Source of the DNA: an uncultured Bacilli bacterium
Lineage (GTDB): Bacteria > Bacillota_I > Bacilli_A > RF39 > UBA660
Direction of reading: 5' to 3'
DNA length: 64,000 nucleotides
Assembly (NCBI GenBank): GCA_947628235.1
Contig: CANQZC010000001.1
Span: 140,435 to 204,434 of the forward strand
The translations under genes and the position numbers were made by a program. The notes under the pieces are model-generated. The model was not told where the DNA came from. It searched no databases and saw only the letters and a program-made list of their open reading frames with translations. Shown one piece after another: positions 17,459 through 24,688 of this stretch (within the stretch, counting starts at the first letter, position 1; every line of letters begins with the position of its first letter).

Positions 17459-18259
17459 CTATAATAATGATATGAATAGACTAAACGCTAACATAACAAA
17501 GATAATACTGTCTAATCGGTCTAAAATACCCCCATGACCTGGCATAATATTAGAAAAATCTTTTTTATCGTAATATCTTTTAATAGCAGAGAAGAATAGA
17601 TCTCCTAACTGTCCAATAATACTTAAGAAAAGCGTAATTAAAATAAGAGGTATCATCTCTACTTCTGGATTAATAATAGTCCGATAGAATAAGACAGCGA
17701 TAAAGGTTCCAACGAGGCTTCCACCGACAAAACCTTCCCAAGTTTTCTTTGGAGAAACCACCTCTAATAACTTATGACGGCCAATTAACATTCCCGTAAA
17801 TAACGCATAAGAATCCGTTATAGTCGTAATTAAAAAGAGATAGACTAATAACCATTTATTAAGATTGTAATAAGTGATTAAATAAGACATTGAAAAGCCA
17901 ATAAATAACACTCCTGCTGTGACATAACAAGCATCATTAATGCTATATAATTTTCGTTCATGGAACAATACCATTGGCAACAAAAGAACCAAAAACAATC
18001 CACTTAAAATTCGAAAATCTATCGTTAATAAAGTATTTTCATCTACCTTGATAGTAAGTAAAATAAGAGGAATTAAAAGATACGCTAGAAGTTTAATAAA
18101 CATTGGAATTTCCTTTTTTGTCTCCTTCATATCTAAATATTCCTTTAACGCTAACATAGAAACTACTAATACACCTAAAGAATATACTAATCCTCCACTA
18201 AGAAATAAAGGGATTACAATAATAAGTGCGACTATTGCACTAATGATTCTTGTCTTCAT
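17459..18259 (-). CDS. cdsA: Phosphatidate cytidylyltransferase
   Basis: A 266-residue integral membrane enzyme making CDP-diacylglycerol from phosphatidate and CTP. The family signature appears at the C-terminal third: VSPKKTWEGFVGG, then GQLGDLFFSAIKR and PGHGGILDRLDS (metal and substrate binding). About seven membrane helices. The start at 18259 has AGGAGTG upstream and overlaps uppS by 20 bases, implying coupling. Confidence 0.96.
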   Translation of the reverse strand: MKTRIISAIVALIIVIPLFLSGGLVYSLGVLVVSMLALKEYLDMKETKKEIPMFIKLLAYLLIPLILLTIKVDENTLLTIDFRILSGLFLVLLLPMVLFHERKLYSINDACYVTAGVLFIGFSMSYLITYYNLNKWLLVYLFLITTITDSYALFTGMLIGRHKLLEVVSPKKTWEGFVGGSLVGTFIAVLFYRTIINPEVEMIPLILITLFLSIIGQLGDLFFSAIKRYYDKKDFSNIMPGHGGILDRLDSIIFVMLAFSLFISLL

Positions 18260-18974
18260 CTTTCACTCCTCCAAACCTACGATCTCTTTTATTATAAACT
18301 AGCATTGCCTCATCAAAACAGTTCTCATCAAAAGCAGGAAAATAAATACTTGGAAAATACATTTCCGCATAACTTAACTGATATAACATAAAGTTACTGA
18401 TTCTTACTTCCCCACTCGTTCGAATTAAAAAATCTATCGGTGGTAAATCTTGAAAGAGATAGTGAGAAAAACTTTCTTCTGTAATATCTTCTATTTTTAA
18501 TTTTCCTTCTTGAACGAGAGAACTAATTTTTTTCGTTGCTTCAACAATTTCTAGATGTCCTCCATAATTGATACAAATATTTAAAATCCCATTCGTATTT
18601 GTTTTCGTATCTTCTTCAATTTCTTTCATAATACGAATGACAGATTTTGGAAGTGGATCAGCCTTTTTTCCAGAAAAAACAATTTTGACATTTCTCTTTT
18701 TCATTAATTCTGAATATTCTTTAAACTTCTTTTCAAAAAGATTCATTAAAAAATCTACTTCTTGTTTACTTCGTTTAAAATTTTCTGTAGAAAAAGCATA
18801 CACACTTAGAACTTTGACACCTTTCGCATAAATATACTCACTTAATTTCTTTAAGTTTTCAAATCCTGCTTCATGTCCTTGACTTCGTGTCATACCTCTT
18901 TCTTTGGCCCATCTACCATTTCCATCCATGATAATTCCTACATGAAATGGAATCTTTAAGCCTTCATAATTCAT
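18240..18974 (-). CDS. uppS: Isoprenyl (undecaprenyl) diphosphate synthase
   Basis: A 244-residue cis-prenyltransferase. IIMDGNGRWAKERG carries the catalytic Asp and the diphosphate-binding Arg. VYAFSTENFKR and RTSGEVRISNFM are the other conserved blocks. It makes the C55 lipid carrier for peptidoglycan. In the last block the family usually reads GE-R-SNFLLWQ; here Met-Leu-Tyr-Gln replaces Leu-Leu-Trp-Gln. First gene of a six-gene operon, with GGAGGC ribosome site and extended -10 promoter. Confidence 0.96.
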   Translation of the reverse strand: MNYEGLKIPFHVGIIMDGNGRWAKERGMTRSQGHEAGFENLKKLSEYIYAKGVKVLSVYAFSTENFKRSKQEVDFLMNLFEKKFKEYSELMKKRNVKIVFSGKKADPLPKSVIRIMKEIEEDTKTNTNGILNICINYGGHLEIVEATKKISSLVQEGKLKIEDITEESFSHYLFQDLPPIDFLIRTSGEVRISNFMLYQLSYAEMYFPSIYFPAFDENCFDEAMLVYNKRDRRFGGVKDEDKNH

Positions 18975-19006
18975 ATTGCCTCCACTTTCTAATGTATTCT
19001 ATAATC

Positions 19007-19015
19007 ATTATAACA
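19007..19015 (-). promoter_or_regulatory. Extended -10 promoter of uppS operon
   Basis: TGTTATAAT on the minus strand (-10 at 19012-19007) about 33 bases before the uppS start. The -35 is poor. Confidence 0.6.
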
Positions 19016-19044
19016 TAATTCCTACTAAGGGAAAAGACGAAAAT

Positions 19045-19069
19045 AAAAAAAGTAGTTCTACTACTTTTT
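19045..19069 (-). terminator. Terminator of rpsP-khpA
   Basis: AAAAAGTAGT and ACTACTTTTT pair across a three-base loop; the 5' arm contains the khpA stop codon. T-run follows on the minus strand. Confidence 0.8.
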
Positions 19070-19303
19070 GGCATCAATATTGACTCTTACTCTTCCTTGA
19101 TTATTTGTATAAGCTGCTGCTTGAACAAGAGTACGAATAGCATTTGCTGTTTTTCCACCCTTTCCAATGACAGCTCCTAAATCATCTGAAGCAACAAGTA
19201 CTTCAATCATAGATTCATCATCTTCTTTAGTACTTACTGCAACACTTTCTGGATCACTAACGATGTTCTTTACTAAAAACTCTGTTAATTCTACCAAACT
19301 CAT
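19061..19303 (-). CDS. khpA: KH-domain RNA-binding protein KhpA
   Basis: An 80-residue single KH domain with the RNA-contacting loop VIGKGGKTANAIR. KhpA, often paired with KhpB/Jag, binds RNA and affects cell elongation and division in streptococci. Its stop and the rpsP frame meet at 19303 (one-base overlap), the usual rpsP-ylqC pair of Firmicutes, although ffh, rimM and trmD are not adjacent here. Confidence 0.93.
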   Translation of the reverse strand: MSLVELTEFLVKNIVSDPESVAVSTKEDDESMIEVLVASDDLGAVIGKGGKTANAIRTLVQAAAYTNNQGRVRVNIDAKK

Positions 19304-19584
19304 TATTTGTCTTCTTTCTTAGATTTTGACTCATGGAACTTTTTCATAATTCCAGCTCTACTGAATAAATCTCTTACAGTATCAGTTGGAGTAGCTCCAT
19401 TGTGTAACCAAGTTAAAGCTTTTTCTTCATCAATTTTTACTACAGCTGGAGTTTCAATTGGATTATAGTAACCAATTTCTTCAATAAATCTTCCGTCTCT
19501 TGGACTTCTAACATCAGCTGCTACGATACGATAAAATGGTCTTTTTTTAGCGCCCATTCTTCTCAATCTTAATTTAACTGCCAT
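19303..19584 (-). CDS. rpsP: 30S ribosomal protein S16
   Basis: A 93-residue S16: begins [19 protein letters not shown] and contains [13 protein letters not shown], both family hallmarks. It assembles into the small subunit. The ATG at 19584 follows GGAGGAGA. The promoter's -35 lies inside the terminator of cotE. Confidence 0.98.
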   Translation of the reverse strand: MAVKLRLRRMGAKKRPFYRIVAADVRSPRDGRFIEEIGYYNPIETPAVVKIDEEKALTWLHNGATPTDTVRDLFSRAGIMKKFHESKSKKEDK

Positions 19585-19607
19585 AATTCTCCTCCGTTCT
19601 GTTGTTA

Positions 19608-19636
19608 ATCTTATCACAAAAGGAAAAACATGTCAA
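19608..19636 (-). promoter_or_regulatory. SigA promoter of rpsP, overlapping the cotE terminator
   Basis: TTGACA (19636-19631), 17-base spacer, TAAGAT (19613-19608) with a TGA extension. The -35 is perfect and lies in the 3' arm of the cotE terminator stem. Confidence 0.8.
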
Positions 19637-19656
19637 CTATTTTAGGTTGACATGTT
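19618..19656 (-). terminator. cotE terminator
   Basis: AACATGTCAAC (19627-19637) pairs with GTTGACATGTT (19646-19656), 11 bp with an eight-base loop, followed by TTTTTCC. The 3' arm contains the rpsP -35 box TTGACA. Confidence 0.8.
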
Positions 19657-20185
19657 ATAAATATTCTTCTTTTACTTCTTCATCGATGGTATTTAACTCT
19701 TCTTCGCTTACCTCATCCTCAATGACATCCCAAGGATCTTCATCCTCTTCAATCGCAATCTTCATCTTTGTTTCCCCTACAATCTCTACTCCTAGTTCTT
19801 TTTCAATCGTAAATAAAATCTTATTTCCTTCAATTCTAACATCAGAACAATTTGGTTGATATAGGGTTCTTACGATGATATCTGTATCTTCGGATAAATC
19901 GGCATTATTACGAAGACGAACATGAAAAGTATCATTGTATTCTACTTTCTTATTCACTACCATCGTCTTACTATCATTCTCATAAGAATACCAGATATTG
20001 ACATCATAACTTCCTGATACTCCTATTTGTTCTCCCGTTTTATACCCTTTAAATTTATGATTGATAACCCAGCAACCTAACACCGTAGAGGGAGATTGTT
20101 CTACCTCAATATCATAATTATTTTTAAAACTCTTCTTCCCTTTTCCAATAATTGCTTTGGTCACAATTTCTTTATATGCTGCCAT
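19655..20185 (-). CDS. cotE: Outer spore coat morphogenetic protein CotE
   Basis: A 176-residue homologue of Bacillus CotE, which assembles the outer coat around the forespore from the mother cell. Matching blocks include YKEIVTKAIIGKGKK, SPSTVLGCWVINHK, YDVNIWYSY, LYQPNCSDVRI and VVGETK-type (IVGETKMKI). The acidic C-terminal tail (DEDPWDVIEDEVSEEE) is also typical. The ATG at 20185 follows GAGGAGTG; an upstream GTG lies near the predicted transcription start. It is preceded by a SigK-type promoter. miaB, the usual neighbour of cotE in Bacillus, lies 4.5 kb away on the same strand with two genes between. Confidence 0.95.
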   Translation of the reverse strand: MAAYKEIVTKAIIGKGKKSFKNNYDIEVEQSPSTVLGCWVINHKFKGYKTGEQIGVSGSYDVNIWYSYENDSKTMVVNKKVEYNDTFHVRLRNNADLSEDTDIIVRTLYQPNCSDVRIEGNKILFTIEKELGVEIVGETKMKIAIEEDEDPWDVIEDEVSEEELNTIDEEVKEEYL

Positions 20186-20202
20186 ATCATCACTCCTCAC
20201 TT

Positions 20203-20229
20203 TAATGTATGCGAATATCCTAAAAAAGT
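20203..20229 (-). promoter_or_regulatory. SigK-type (possibly also SigE) promoter of cotE
   Basis: On the minus strand AC (20229-20228), 16 bases, then CATACATTA (20211-20203), matching the SigK consensus AC-N16/17-CATANNNTA. The same -10 (GCATACATT) fits SigE, but the SigE -35 is poor. Bacillus cotE has both SigE and SigK promoters. Confidence 0.7.
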
Positions 20230-20250
20230 GCTAAAAAGTGATTCTACATA

Positions 20251-20277
20251 AAGAAAAGACTTATTAAATAAGTCTTT
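20251..20277 (-). terminator. Terminator of the M60 protease gene
   Basis: AAAGACTTATT and AATAAGTCTTT (20255-20277 region) form an 11-bp stem with a single central base, so the effective loop is opened by a few pairs. A moderate T-rich tract follows. Confidence 0.7.
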
Positions 20278-23200
20278 CTATCTACCTTTCTTAGTACCCC
20301 AAGCAATTTCTAATCCAATAATTAAAATACTTGTCACAATAATTCCAAAGAAGGATAAGAAATCTTCTCTTTTCATATAACGTTCTGCCTTTTTATATTC
20401 CTCTGTCTCTTCAAATGGAATCTCTTCTTCTGGCTCCTCAATGATATTAGTGTTGCTATTCATATTGGTATTGCTATTCGTATTAGTGTTACTATTCGTA
20501 TTAGTATTACTATTTGTGTTAGTGTTACTATTCGTATTAGTATTGCTATTCGTGTTAGTGTTACTATTCGTATTAGTATTGCTATTCGTGTTAGTGTTAC
20601 TATTCGTATTAGTGTTACTATTCGTGTTAGTGTTACTATTCGTGTTGGTATTGCTATTCGTGTTAGTGTTAATATTCGTATTAGTGTTACTATTCGTGTT
20701 AGTGTTAATATTTGTGTTGGTATTGCTATTCGTGTTAGTGTTACTATTCGTATTGGTGTTACTATTCGTATTGGTGTTACTATTCGTGTGAGTGTTACTA
20801 TTCGTATTGGTGTTACTATTCGTATTGGTGTTACTATTCGTATTGGTGTTACTATTCGTATTGGTGTTACTATTCGTGTTAGTATTACTATTCATATTGG
20901 TATTGCTATTTGTGTTAGTGTTACTATTCGTATTACCATTATCTACGATTTCTACTTGAATTTGATAAGTAGTTGTATTAGCATCACTATCTGTTACTTT
21001 AATGATAATTGGATAAGTGCCTACCTTCTTCCAATTGATAGAAGATTCAATACTTACTTTATCACTATTGATATCAATCGTTCCATCTTCTTTATCTGTA
21101 ATCGTTACTAATTTTTTAATAGATTCTAAGTCATGATCTTCTTGTAATTCAAACATATAGTAATTATTCTCAGAAGTAATTACTGGGAATTCTCCTGTTG
21201 TCATATTTTGAATTTTTTGAAGATATGATTTTTGATCTTCTTCTTTTAACTTTAAGATAGAATCTTTAAAAGCATTAATCTTTTTAGGACTATAGAAGGT
21301 TGGTAAGGTAGGTTCCATAAGTTCTAGTTGTGTAGTTACATAAGTATCTATTCTTGTTTTAAAAGCTTGATACATCGTTTCTTCTTCTAAGTAGATTTCT
21401 TCTGGGACTAAACCATATTCTGTTAAAATATAGGTCCTTTCCTTTGTATCACCCATTTCATATCCGGTTACTTTTTCCTTTGTTAAAGTACTGATAAATT
21501 GAATATCTTTTGGATCTCCTAAATAATAGAGTTTAATTTTATAGCCTAAATCGACAGGTACTTCTACAATCTCTTTCTCTTTTTCTGTCCAAGTAGAATA
21601 ATATCCACCTTGAACACTCTTCTCATAAATAGTATTGTTATCTCTATCTAAGATAGAAATTTTAGAGAAAGTCGTTTGATTATCGATGTTTCCACTATTT
21701 GGATATTGTGGATAATAAGTAAGTTTTACTTTTTTCTGATTGATTTCTAATCTAAGAATATCATCAAAAGGATTCCAATATCCCTTCATAGAAATAGAGA
21801 TATCATTTCCATAAGAAAGGTCTTCTATCTCTCGATAAGAAAGGGTTTTCTTCGTATTTTTTCCTTTGACAACGGTAAGATAAGTATGTTCATAATCCAA
21901 AGCACGATTAGGAAGTGGTAAAGCTACCCGATACTCTCCTACAGGAAGGGTTACTTTTATTTCTTTTCCAGTAATAGGAAGAGTTGCGACTACTTGACTA
22001 CCATCTTGAATTTTTAAACTCTTTCCTTGAATATCAGAAAAATCATCAATCTCGATTTGGAAAGTAACGGTTCCTGTCCATTTTTGTTTCGCTAATTGAC
22101 TCGTAGAAACTAAATCATAAATTCCTTCTTTAGAAAGTTCTTCTTGAACGGTTTTAGCATCTTTTTCTCCTACTAAATCTTTTAAATAGTAGATAGCAAC
22201 TGCATTACTTTGCATCAATTTTTCTTCTACTTCTTCAGATACTTCTATGCCCCATGATTCTAGATAAGGAATGACATTGATATGATAGGTTTCTTCTAAC
22301 GCTAAAGCAATAGCGTCTTGGGTTAATAATTTTTTTCCTGTTTTTTCATAGTAAGAACGATAATACTTGTGAACAGTAGCAATGGCATCTTCATAATTAT
22401 CAAAGTAATTGAATAGATTGATAAGAGAATAACTCATCGTTTTGATACCGAGAGTATTTTTACCACTTTCTTGATAAGCAAGATTTTGAAGTCTTTTTTT
22501 ATTGTACTCTGCTTCTTTACCAGGAATATCTAACCAACTATCAGAGTAGCGATAAAGGTCACTCTTTTCTTGAATTTTATAAGCAAAAAGGTTCGCAGAT
22601 GTCTCGGTAATATCAAAGCCTTCTTTGCCAATTCCTATTAGTCCTTGATAACCATGCGCTACCTCATGAAGGTTACTCCAATCCATTTGGAAGAAAGACG
22701 CAACAGACTCTCCTTGAATCGCGATATGATCAGAATAATCATAATAAGCACTTCCTTTGCCACTTCGATTCGCTTTAATAAAGTATTTCGTACGAAGCGC
22801 TTGTTCATAAGGATTCTTTGCATCGTAAGAAATTCCTATCATGGCATTATATTCTTCTATCACAGAATCCCACCAAGAAAAGAAATCTTCTAAGGAATCA
22901 TAGTTCTTTTTATTTTCTGCTTTTCCAAATTGTAGAGCAGAAGAATCTTCATAAGGAAGTAATACCATCATAGAATTTCCTTCGACAATAGCATAAGATC
23001 CAATTTGTTCTTTCCATGTCTTTAAAAATTCTTCTTGATAATCCGTATCTCCTTGATGATAATAAGGTAAACTTTGAATTCTCGTATCCGCACTATCATA
23101 TTTTATTTCATAAGTAGAAGTTTCTTCTTGTACTGGTGTTTTAATCGTAGGAACACTTAAATAAGTCGTTTTTATATCTCCTACCGAATATTCATTTTGA

Positions 23201-23826
23201 ATAGTTATCCAAGAATCATCCACTTCTTTTTCAGTTTCTTTTTGTTCATCATTGTTTTGAAGTTTTACTGTCAAAGGAGAAGTTCCCGAAGTCTTTCTCA
23301 TTTCAAAAGAACCACCCGCTTGGAGGAAAAGTCCAACCATTTGACGGTCCATATTGTTTCCTCGATAATATCCTAAAGCGGTTTGTTCCTCATAAGAAGG
23401 TAGCGAATAAACTTCTTTTTTTAACCAGATTTCAGTAGTATTTTCTACCACTTCGACAGGTACTGTCAATTTAGTTTCATTTCCATCACTATCTACGACA
23501 CTATAAAAAATAGAATATTTTCCTGCTTTGGTAGAGTCAATATTGTCATAGACTACCATCTTGCTAGTTAAATCGCCATCTTCATGATCGAACGCAAAAA
23601 GACGGAAGGCCGCATCATGATGATAATCTACTTCCGTTTCGATAGGTACTTTTATTTCTATTGTTCCATAGAAAATAGCAGCATTTTCCGTGCTCCAATA
23701 ATTTTTTTCTTCCTTTTCTTCTTCTTTTTGACTAGTTTTAGATGTCCGGATTTGGACAAGAAGTGCCATATCGACAATAAAAATGGCAACTAATAAGATT
23801 TTTAATACTCTGGAAAACCCCTTCAT
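20278..23826 (-). CDS. Membrane-anchored M60/enhancin-like metalloprotease with NTNTNS repeat stalk
   Basis: A 1182-residue surface protein. N-terminal signal anchor (about 8-26); Ig-like DUF5011-type domain (about 55-130, with DHEDGDLTSK and GKYSIFYSVVDSDGN); M60-type catalytic domain with H387-E388-x-x-H391 (HEVAHGYQG) and probable third ligand E408 (ITETSANLFAY); a second Ig-like domain (about 895-960, DKEDGTIDI, GTYPIIIKVTDSDAN); a repeat stalk (about 966-1127) of roughly 27 NTNTNS hexapeptides; and a C-terminal membrane helix ending WGTKKGR. M60 proteases cleave mucins or other O-glycoproteins. There is no LPXTG motif, so anchoring is by membrane helices. Its -35 overlaps the terminator of the preceding lipoprotein gene. 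Confidence 0.88.
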   Translation of the reverse strand: MKGFSRVLKILLVAIFIVDMALLVQIRTSKTSQKEEEKEEKNYWSTENAAIFYGTIEIKVPIETEVDYHHDAAFRLFAFDHEDGDLTSKMVVYDNIDSTKAGKYSIFYSVVDSDGNETKLTVPVEVVENTTEIWLKKEVYSLPSYEEQTALGYYRGNNMDRQMVGLFLQAGGSFEMRKTSGTSPLTVKLQNNDEQKETEKEVDDSWITIQNEYSVGDIKTTYLSVPTIKTPVQEETSTYEIKYDSADTRIQSLPYYHQGDTDYQEEFLKTWKEQIGSYAIVEGNSMMVLLPYEDSSALQFGKAENKKNYDSLEDFFSWWDSVIEEYNAMIGISYDAKNPYEQALRTKYFIKANRSGKGSAYYDYSDHIAIQGESVASFFQMDWSNLHEVAHGYQGLIGIGKEGFDITETSANLFAYKIQEKSDLYRYSDSWLDIPGKEAEYNKKRLQNLAYQESGKNTLGIKTMSYSLINLFNYFDNYEDAIATVHKYYRSYYEKTGKKLLTQDAIALALEETYHINVIPYLESWGIEVSEEVEEKLMQSNAVAIYYLKDLVGEKDAKTVQEELSKEGIYDLVSTSQLAKQKWTGTVTFQIEIDDFSDIQGKSLKIQDGSQVVATLPITGKEIKVTLPVGEYRVALPLPNRALDYEHTYLTVVKGKNTKKTLSYREIEDLSYGNDISISMKGYWNPFDDILRLEINQKKVKLTYYPQYPNSGNIDNQTTFSKISILDRDNNTIYEKSVQGGYYSTWTEKEKEIVEVPVDLGYKIKLYYLGDPKDIQFISTLTKEKVTGYEMGDTKERTYILTEYGLVPEEIYLEEETMYQAFKTRIDTYVTTQLELMEPTLPTFYSPKKINAFKDSILKLKEEDQKSYLQKIQNMTTGEFPVITSENNYYMFELQEDHDLESIKKLVTITDKEDGTIDINSDKVSIESSINWKKVGTYPIIIKVTDSDANTTTYQIQVEIVDNGNTNSNTNTNSNTNMNSNTNTNSNTNTNSNTNTNSNTNTNSNTNTNSNTHTNSNTNTNSNTNTNSNTNTNSNTNTNINTNTNSNTNTNINTNTNSNTNTNSNTNTNSNTNTNSNTNTNSNTNTNSNTNTNSNTNTNSNTNTNSNTNTNSNTNTNSNTNMNSNTNIIEEPEEEIPFEETEEYKKAERYMKREDFLSFFGIIVTSILIIGLEIAWGTKKGR
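20449..20931 (-). repeat. 18-bp minisatellite encoding the NTNTNS stalk
   Basis: About 27 direct copies of an 18-base unit (AACACTAATACGAATAGT on the coding strand) with scattered silent changes and a few replacements (Met, His, Ile for Thr or Ser). Units vary by one or two bases in patterned runs, which points to expansion by duplication of groups of units. Every step keeps frame. Confidence 0.95.
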
Positions 23827-23855
23827 GATACTCCCCCTTCATGTTTTTTTGTACT

Positions 23856-23883
23856 ATTATATAGAAAAAAAGAAAAAAGTCAA
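23856..23883 (-). promoter_or_regulatory. SigA promoter of the M60 protease gene
   Basis: TTGACT (23883-23878), 16-base spacer, TATAAT (23861-23856). The -35 lies within the left part of the preceding gene's terminator hairpin. Confidence 0.8.
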
Positions 23884-23899
23884 TTTTTTTGACTTTTTC
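23873..23899 (-). terminator. Terminator of the lipoprotein gene
   Basis: AAAAAGTCAA (23874-23883) pairs with TTGACTTTTT (23889-23898) around a five-T loop. On the minus strand the 3' arm carries TTGACT, used as the -35 of the M60 gene promoter. Confidence 0.8.
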
Positions 23900-23900
23900 T

Positions 23901-24626
23901 TTATTCCTCTTCGTCCGTTCTTAAAACAGCATTTTCTTTTACTTCATTAGGAATTTCTATTTCTTCTACCTCATTTGGATTAGAAACAAGAATTGTCATA
24001 ATAATCTTATTGACTCCTCCTAATTCAGTGGTATCTACAGATTTTCCTAAATCTAGGACCATACGAACAATATATCCAGACTTAACATAAACATCGATGG
24101 TTAAATCACTAGTTAACTTCATGCCACCAGCATTCTCTTTTTCCAATGCTTCATTCATCGTATCTTTATCGATAGTTAATTCATATTTTTCATGTCCATC
24201 AATATCTGAAGTTACTTTTTTAGCTTTCTTATACTCTCCTGCTAAATTATGAACCGTATCTAGATTAGCATCCGTATCGATAGATTCTTCAATCGTGTAT
24301 GCCCATGTTTTTCCACCATCTTGAGTGATATATTGATATACTTTATCATCTTTTTTCTCGGCATAACTTTCCGAAGCCATGGAAGTTCCACCAAGAGAAA
24401 GGACGGTTGTAGAATGCATCACTTCTCCATTTCGAACCATTTCCGAAGTAGAAGAAGTAATCATAGAATACTCTTCATTTCCAACTTCCATTTGAACACT
24501 AATTTTAGCGCTTTCTAGATTTTGCATGTTTTCTAATGCTTTGTCTAATTCTTTAGTATTATTTCCACATCCTGCCAAAAAGAAAAGGCAGAAGAAGAAA
24601 ATACTCATTTGTTTTACTACTTTCAT
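23901..24626 (-). CDS. Lipoprotein of unknown function
   Basis: A 241-residue secreted lipoprotein: signal peptide with lipobox LAGC (Cys about 20), then a soluble domain that resembles LppX/LolA-like lipid-binding folds (repeated beta strands, Met-rich turns, YELTIDKDTMNEAL) but without a firm family match. It has its own extended -10 promoter (TGATATAAT) and is closed by a terminator. It separates miaB from the M60 gene. Confidence 0.75.
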   Translation of the reverse strand: MKVVKQMSIFFFCLFFLAGCGNNTKELDKALENMQNLESAKISVQMEVGNEEYSMITSSTSEMVRNGEVMHSTTVLSLGGTSMASESYAEKKDDKVYQYITQDGGKTWAYTIEESIDTDANLDTVHNLAGEYKKAKKVTSDIDGHEKYELTIDKDTMNEALEKENAGGMKLTSDLTIDVYVKSGYIVRMVLDLGKSVDTTELGGVNKIIMTILVSNPNEVEEIEIPNEVKENAVLRTDEEE

Positions 24627-24651
24627 TTTATCACCATCTTCATTATATCAT

Positions 24652-24688
24652 AAAAAAAGGAGTTAGACTACCTTTCCATCTAAACTCC
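24652..24688 (-). terminator. miaB terminator overlapping its 3' coding end
   Basis: GGAGTTTAGA (24688-24679) pairs with TCTAACTCC (24667-24659) and is followed by TTTTTTT. The 5' arm is inside the last codons of miaB. Confidence 0.75.

Noticed and set aside
20449-20931. Possible CRISPR array
   Set aside because: Repeats are contiguous 18-base units with no unique spacers and lie in frame inside a gene.
20441-21111. Open frames on the plus strand coding for Val/Leu/Phe and Ile/Thr repeats
   Set aside because: They are the antisense of the NTNTNS minisatellite; the 18-base unit keeps other frames open by chance. No ribosome site or promoter supports them.
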